Source: Thinopyrum elongatum
Lineage: Eukaryota > Streptophyta > Magnoliopsida > Poales > Poaceae
Direction of reading: 5' to 3'
Length of the DNA stretch: 64,000 nt
Assembly (NCBI GenBank): GCA_011799875.1
Contig: CM022299.1
Span: 336,644,409 to 336,708,408 of the forward strand
Part shown: in pieces, positions 59,701-64,000 of the stretch
Numbering within the stretch: the stretch's first letter is position 1
Layout of the letters: each line of letters begins with the position of its first letter
Position numbers and translations under genes: made by a program
Notes under the pieces: model-generated
Databases searched by the model: none
Told to the model about the DNA's origin: nothing
Seen by the model: the letters and a program-made list of their open reading frames with translations, nothing else

Positions 59701-60640
59701 AGGATGACGCTGCTGGTAAGGGAAACTTGTCGACTGGTTCTCTTGCCATCTTTTCTCCTCCTTTTTCTGATTCGAATGTTGTTCTTTCTAGAAACAATGA
59801 GACATGCTTTGGAGAAGAAGGACCTTGACCTTGCGGCTGCGAAGAAAATAGCGGAAGAAAAAACGGCACTCGCTGACCAAAAGCTGGCCTCAGTCGGAAA
59901 GTTGGAGGGAGAGAATACCAAGCTGAAGGCTGCTCTCGATGAAGCCAACAAAGAGGTAACTCGACTGAAGAAGGATAAATGGACCCTGACTGACAAAGTG
60001 GAAGACATCACCCACAAGAGGGACGAGCTAGAGAATTATCTGGGAGGACTCGCCAAGAAGTTATTCCTCATGCTTGAAGGTACTTTTCCCTGTCCGATTG
60101 ATTTGCTTTCGTTGACTCAACATATAACTGTCGACTCATTATTTCTCTGTGAGTGTAGAATTCTGTCAAAACTTTGAGGAAGAGACTGGACGAGTCGAGA
60201 CAAGCTTGGACCCCATCAACTCCCCTGTTAAAGATGAAGCTGCCATGAACGTGCTCCGACTAGAGTCTAGCCTTGCCAGCGGCATGAATTACCGTGCTCG
60301 ACTGAAGGTTGCGGTGTCGCGGATCGACACGGCGCTCTGGCCAAGGGAAACACTCCAAAATGATCTCAAGTCTTTGATGACTCGACTCAATGAGATTCCT
60401 GGTCGAGTGCAGGAATGGAAGAAGTCCTCTGCTCGATGCGGTGCCGACGTAGCTCTGTCCCTGGTTCGTGTTCATTGCAAGGAAGCCAAAGAAGAGAAGC
60501 TAGCAGCAATCAAGGTTGCCAATACCAAGAAACTTGACTTCTAGTCCTTCATGGAGACTTTTATTGGGGCTGCTACCCGAATTGCAGATGGAATCGACCT
60601 GGATGAGTTCGTCGAGCCTGCCAGCCCTCTTGCGGAGTGA
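56730..60640 (+). pseudogene. G2 antisense ORF: PF04195 'transposase (putative) gypsy type', multi-exon
   Basis: Exon 1 is 56730-57725: MGKEKTMTLERVKK, SGLPPGWIQGDWIRSM, HVDRGFSLPPHPFFRAFLNF, FGAQLHHFSPNTITYLAAYV, VRGWHSTWFYCKDQP, IFLSRRIQPLQARDHPMWMY, all of the PF04195 core. Exon 2 (57815-58167) and exon 3 (58261 to about 58336) are strongly acidic; exon 4 starts 58411. A TAG at 58632 interrupts exon 4, after which the frame continues to 58856. After 740 bp of tandem repeats come coiled-coil exons at about 59603-59714, 59791-60079 (ALEKKDLDLAAAKKIAEEKT) and 60159-60640 with another TAG at 60542. Borders are GT-AG. Overall it is the same architecture as the G1 gene: core, acidic linker, coiled coil. 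Function unknown. Confidence 0.75.
58997..59480. repeat. Hairpin-forming tandem repeats in G2
   Basis: The block CCAGTGGGGGCACGCTGAG followed by TGCACCCACTGG recurs four times (about 59074, 59184, 59310, 59443) at 110-133 bp spacing. Its halves are near-perfect inverted repeats (CCAGTGGGGGCAC against CCAGTGGGTGCAC). The first two units share almost 110 bp including TTTCTGTTGAGTAGTTTTTC. They lie in a presumed intron of the antisense gene. Confidence 0.85.
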
Positions 60641-60829
60641 ACAAAATTTTTATGATCCGATTAAATTTGCCTCGGTATGCCGAGTGGTTTTGTAACCATT
60701 AAACTCCTTCGGGCCGGATGCCCGAGTACTTTAACCTGCGGTCCGGAACCTTATGGGGGTTTGTCCAAACTTAGTTTTCCCTTAAATATGCTTGTTTTTA
60801 TTTCCGAGTGGAACTTGTACCTTCACTCG

Positions 60830-61007
60830 GAACAAACTTTTGTTGTTGTGATGCAATTCTGAGGAGAGGATCGCTGATGACCTGCACCTCGTCATTCTTG
60901 CAGATCAGGATGGAGCACACATTGTACTTGTGGCATAGCTCTGAAGAGAAGGTCGCAGTCGACCTGCACTTCATTGTCCTGACGGATCAGGATGGAGCGT
61001 GTTTTAA
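60830..61007. repeat. Two-copy ~88 bp repeat
   Basis: TCTGAGGAGAGGATCGC...GGATCAGGATGGAGC-type text appears twice (from about 60859 and 60941) with substitutions. It lies directly before the 73 bp array. Confidence 0.6.
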
Positions 61008-61620
61008 CTTAGGTGAGTACAGGACTGCAGCTAAGCCCCCGAGTGAGAGGGTTGCTCATCACTCGGCAGGATTTTACAAACTTAGGCGAGTACAGGACTG
61101 CAGCTAAGCCCCCGAGTGAGAGGGTTGCTCTTAACTCGGTGGGATTTTTCAAACTTAGGCGAGTACAGGACTGCAGCTAAACCCCCGAGTGAGAGGGTTG
61201 CTCATCACTCGGTAGGATTTTTTAAACTTAGGCGAGTACAGGACGGCAGCTAAGCCCCCGAGTGAGAGGTTGCTCCACTCGGTAGGATTTTTTAAACTTA
61301 GGCGAGTACAGGACTGCAGCTAGCCTCCGAGTGAGAGGGTTGCTCATCACTCGGTGGGATTTTTCAAACTTAGGCGAGTACAGGACTGCAACTAAGCCCC
61401 GAGTGAGAGGGTTGCTCTTCACTCGGTGGGATTTTTCAAACTTAGGCGAGTACAGGACTGCAGCTAAGCCCCCGAGTGAGAGGGTTGCTCATCACTCGGT
61501 GGGATTTTTCAAACTTAGGCGAGTACAGGACTGCAGCTAAGCCCCCGAGTGAGAGGGTTGCTCATCACTCGGTAGGATTTTTTTTTAAACTTAGGCGAAT
61601 CGGATTCGCGGCTAAGCCAC
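61008..61620. repeat. 73 bp tandem array, about eight copies
   Basis: Units start CTTAGGCGAGTACAGGACTG at 61008, 61081, 61154, 61227, 61297, 61369, 61441, 61514 and (diverged) 61590. Length varies 70-76 bp through T-run and codon-sized indels. Each contains CCCCGAGTGAGAGGGTTGCT and ACTCGGTGGGATTTTT. It lies between pol and the antisense gene of G2, a position where Tat elements commonly accumulate tandem repeats. Confidence 0.92.
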
Positions 61621-61739
61621 CCACTGGGGGATTCTGGACACATGTATTAGTAACAACAATCATTTAGGAGAATGTAAAGCCATGTCTTTGATAAACAAAC
61701 TGAACGGTACTCCTTATTACATCTCATCAGCCTGAACAC

Positions 61740-64000
61740 TTAAGTATAAAAACGGCGGAGTAACTCCACATTCCGAGCGCGTGGCTCGTCTTTATTCTGC
61801 TCCACATTGTAGAGGTGATATGCTCCGTTGTGGAGCACCTTGGTGACGATGAAGGGACCTTCCCAAGCAGGGGCAAGTTTGTGAGGCCGTTGTTGGTCCA
61901 CTCGGAGCACAAGGTCCCCTTCCTGAAATGCTTGACCCTTCACATTTCTGGCATATAATCGACGAAGGTCTTGCTGATAAATGGTTGATCGGATCAAGGC
62001 CATCTCTCTTTCTTCTTCCAGAAGATCAACAGCGTCTTCTCAAGCCCGTTTTGCTTCGGCTTCTGAAAAAAGTTCTACTCGGGGTGCATTGTGAAGCAAG
62101 TCACTCGGCAACACAGCCTTAGCCCCATAGACCATGAAGAAGGGGGTTCGACCGGTCGACCGATTTGGTGTTGTTCTTAATCCCCAAAGGACTGAAGGTA
62201 GCTCATCTACCCAAGCGTCGGCAGCATGCTTGAGGTCGTGCATCAATCGAGGTTTCATCCCTTTGAGAATCAAACTGTTCGCTCTTTCTGCTTGTCCATT
62301 CGACTGAGGGTGGGCGACTGAAGCATAGTCGACACGAGTACCTTGGGAAGCGCAGAAAGCTCGGAACTCATCTGAATCAAAGTTTGACCCATTATCCGTG
62401 ATGATGCTGTACGAAACTCCATATCTAAATGTTAACCCTCTGATGAAGCTGACAGCAGTACTTGCTTCCAGGTTTTTGATAGGTTTAGCTTCAATCCATT
62501 TAGTGAACTTGTCGACTGCTACAAGCACATGGGTGAAGCCACTCCTGCCAGTCCTCAGAGGTCCGACCATATCTAATCCCCAACCAACAAATGGCCAGAC
62601 GAGTGGAATAGTCTTCAAGGCTGAAGCAGGTTTGTGGGACATGTTGGAGTAGAACTGACAACCCTCGCACTTGTCTACTATTTCCTTTGCCATCTCATTT
62701 GCCCGTGGCCAGTAAAACCCTGCTCGGTATACTTTGGCCACGATGGTCCGAGAGGACGCATGGTGACCACAGGTCCCTGAGCGGATATCATTGAGGATCA
62801 TTCGGCCTTCTTCTGGAGTGATGCATTTCTGAACGACCCCAGTAACACTCTCTCTGTAGAGCCGTCCACCCATTACTGTGAAGGCTTTGGATCGACGGAC
62901 AATCTGACGAGCCTCTTCTTCATCCTCTGGAAGCTCTTTCCTGAGAATATATGCAATATATGGCACTATCCAATCAGGAATGACGACTAAAACCTCCATG
63001 ATCATGTCGAACACAGCTGGGACTTCAACTTCAGTCGGATCAGTGGAGCTCTTAGGCTGTGGGGGCTCTTCAGTGAAGGGATCTTGTTGAACTGATGGTG
63101 CGTGAATATGCTCCAAAAACACATTGCTGGGAATAAGCTCCCGCTTGGAACCTATTTTCGCCAAGTCATCAGCTGCTTGATTCTTCAGTCGGGGTATATG
63201 GTGGAGCTCTAGCCCTTCAAACTTCTTTTCTAACTTTCTCACCACATTGCAATAACCAGTCATAGCTGGGCTCCTGACATCCCACTCCTTCATCACTTGA
63301 TTAACCACTAAATCCGAGTTGCCGTAAACCATTAGGCGACGGACGCCGAGTGAAATGGCCATACGCAACCCGTACAGGAGTGCCTCATATTCAGCTTCAT
63401 TGTTGGAGGAATCAAAGTGAATCTGGAGAACATATCTGAGGTTGTCGCCTCGTGGAGATACCAGGACTACTCCAGTGCCTGAACCATTCAACATCTTGGA
63501 CCCGTCGAAGAACATAGTCCAATGTTCCGACTGTATCTGGGTCGGTAGCTGCTGTTCAACCCATTCGATGAGGAAATCTGCTATTGCTTGAGATTTGATC
63601 GCTTTCTTTGCCTCAAACTTGATATCCAGCGGAAGGAGTTCAATCGCCCACTTTGCCACTCGACCAGTTGCATCTCTGTTGTTCAAAATTTCTGACAACG
63701 GAGCGTCACTGATGACTGTAATCGAATGATCTGAAAAGTAATGTGCAACCTTCTTTGTGGTCAAGTAAATTCCATAGACAAGCTTCTGATAATGTGGATA
63801 TCTCTGCTTGGATGGGGTTAAGACTTCAGAAATATAGTACACTGGGCGTTGAACCTTGTAGGTTTTACCTTCTTCTTCCCGCTCGACCGTGAGTACTGTA
63901 CTGACAACCTGTCCAGTGGCTGCTATATAAAGCAGTAAAGGCTCTTTGCTGATTGGAGCAGCAAGCACCAGCTGGGTGGAAAGCAGGGCTTTGAGCTCTG
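61740..64000 (-). pseudogene. G2 pol: RNase H, second RNase H, integrase
   Basis: Coding continues through the right edge (LKALLSTQLVLAAPISKEPL). In order: the RT-linked RNase H-like region (VQRPVYYISEVLTPSKQRYP), a second RNase H with FFDGSK and NNEAEYEAL but GNSDLVVN where a catalytic Asp (GDS) is expected, the integrase zinc region (HHASSRT...CEGC), and the integrase core with Asp in GLDMVGPL, Asp in ITDNGSNF and Glu in SNGQAERAN. A TGA at 62040-62042 (probably from CGA) stops the frame after AEAKRA. The C-terminal integrase part then continues in frame to the natural stop near 61740 (GDLVLRVDQQRPHKLAPAWE, GPFIVTKVL). Two RNase H domains indicate the Tat branch of Gypsy. The reverse transcriptase lies outside the window. 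Confidence 0.9.

Larger units (their letters stand above)
55623..64000 (-). mobile_element. Tat-like Gypsy element G2, 3' part
   Basis: Minus-strand Gypsy element running off the right edge. In its own direction it shows pol (64000-61740), a tandem-repeat zone, a long plus-strand (antisense) PF04195 gene, a polypurine tract and the 3' LTR (56188-55623). It inserted into G1. Dual RNase H domains and the antisense gene fit the Tat lineage. Only scattered nonsense changes are seen, so it is younger than G1. Confidence 0.85.

Noticed and set aside
61008..61620. Regularly spaced repeats resembling a CRISPR array
   Set aside because: Adjacent tandem units without unique spacers, in a plant Gypsy element; no cas genes.

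Overview
The window looks like a chromosome segment from a large, repeat-rich grass genome, most probably a Triticeae member (wheat, Aegilops, barley or rye type). This rests on recognised sequence: a 1.7 kb Angela/BARE/WIS-type Copia LTR, two Tat-like Gypsy elements carrying antisense 'gypsy-type transposase' genes, a CACTA element with a Ulp1 protease gene, a Sirevirus-like Copia derivative with several polypurine tracts, LINE fragments, and GC-rich poly-A retroposons. Genes have spliceosomal introns, and there are no bacterial features. I see only two probable host genes, both on the minus strand: a tandem CCCH zinc-finger gene (32453-33552) and a YUCCA flavin monooxygenase gene (43484-47519).

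Layout. 1-9604 is the right part of a CACTA element: a ~1.37 kb tandem triplication with a MITE dimer, a decayed Transposase_24/Ulp1 gene, and a subterminal repeat zone ending in a CACTG terminus. The CACTA sits inside the reverse transcriptase of an Angela-type Copia element on the minus strand (9605-15727, with LTR 14000-15727). 15728-28545 is an older LTR-like repeat split by a complete 11.4 kb non-autonomous Sirevirus-like element (16418-27787, TSD AGCAC). 28546-31190 holds AT-rich repeat sequence and a GC-rich retroposon with a 15 bp TSD. 31191-33800 is the zinc-finger gene with its leader intron and TATA box.

34170-43366 is a repeat graveyard: a decayed LINE interrupted by a short retroposon, a second LINE tail, a GC-rich retroposon, a PIF/Harbinger transposase relic, a Mutator-like element with a 9 bp TSD, and a 30 bp micro-retroposition. 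43484-47622 is the YUCCA gene, four exons with intact motifs, whose third intron carries a 1.5 kb retroposon. 48890-50290 is a further GC-rich retroposon, followed by a minus-strand Copia LTR. Into that LTR a Tat-like Gypsy element (G1, LTR 51431-51903) inserted, and G1 is in turn interrupted by a second one (G2, LTR 55623-56188, pol running off the right edge).

How the parts relate. The YUCCA enzyme would convert indole-3-pyruvate to auxin. The CCCH protein would bind AU-rich mRNA elements, by analogy with the TTP/C3H14-C3H15 family. Nothing in the sequence links the two functionally. Almost everything else is selfish DNA in nested layers whose insertion order can be read from interrupted reading frames and target-site duplications. 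I found no operon, CRISPR array or rRNA gene, and no convincing novel enzyme system. The most interesting items are structural: the intronic retroposon in YUCCA, the palindrome clusters and lost pol of the Sirevirus-like element, the inverted duplication of a Gypsy antisense exon, the hairpin-forming tandem repeats in G2, and the very short retroposition events.
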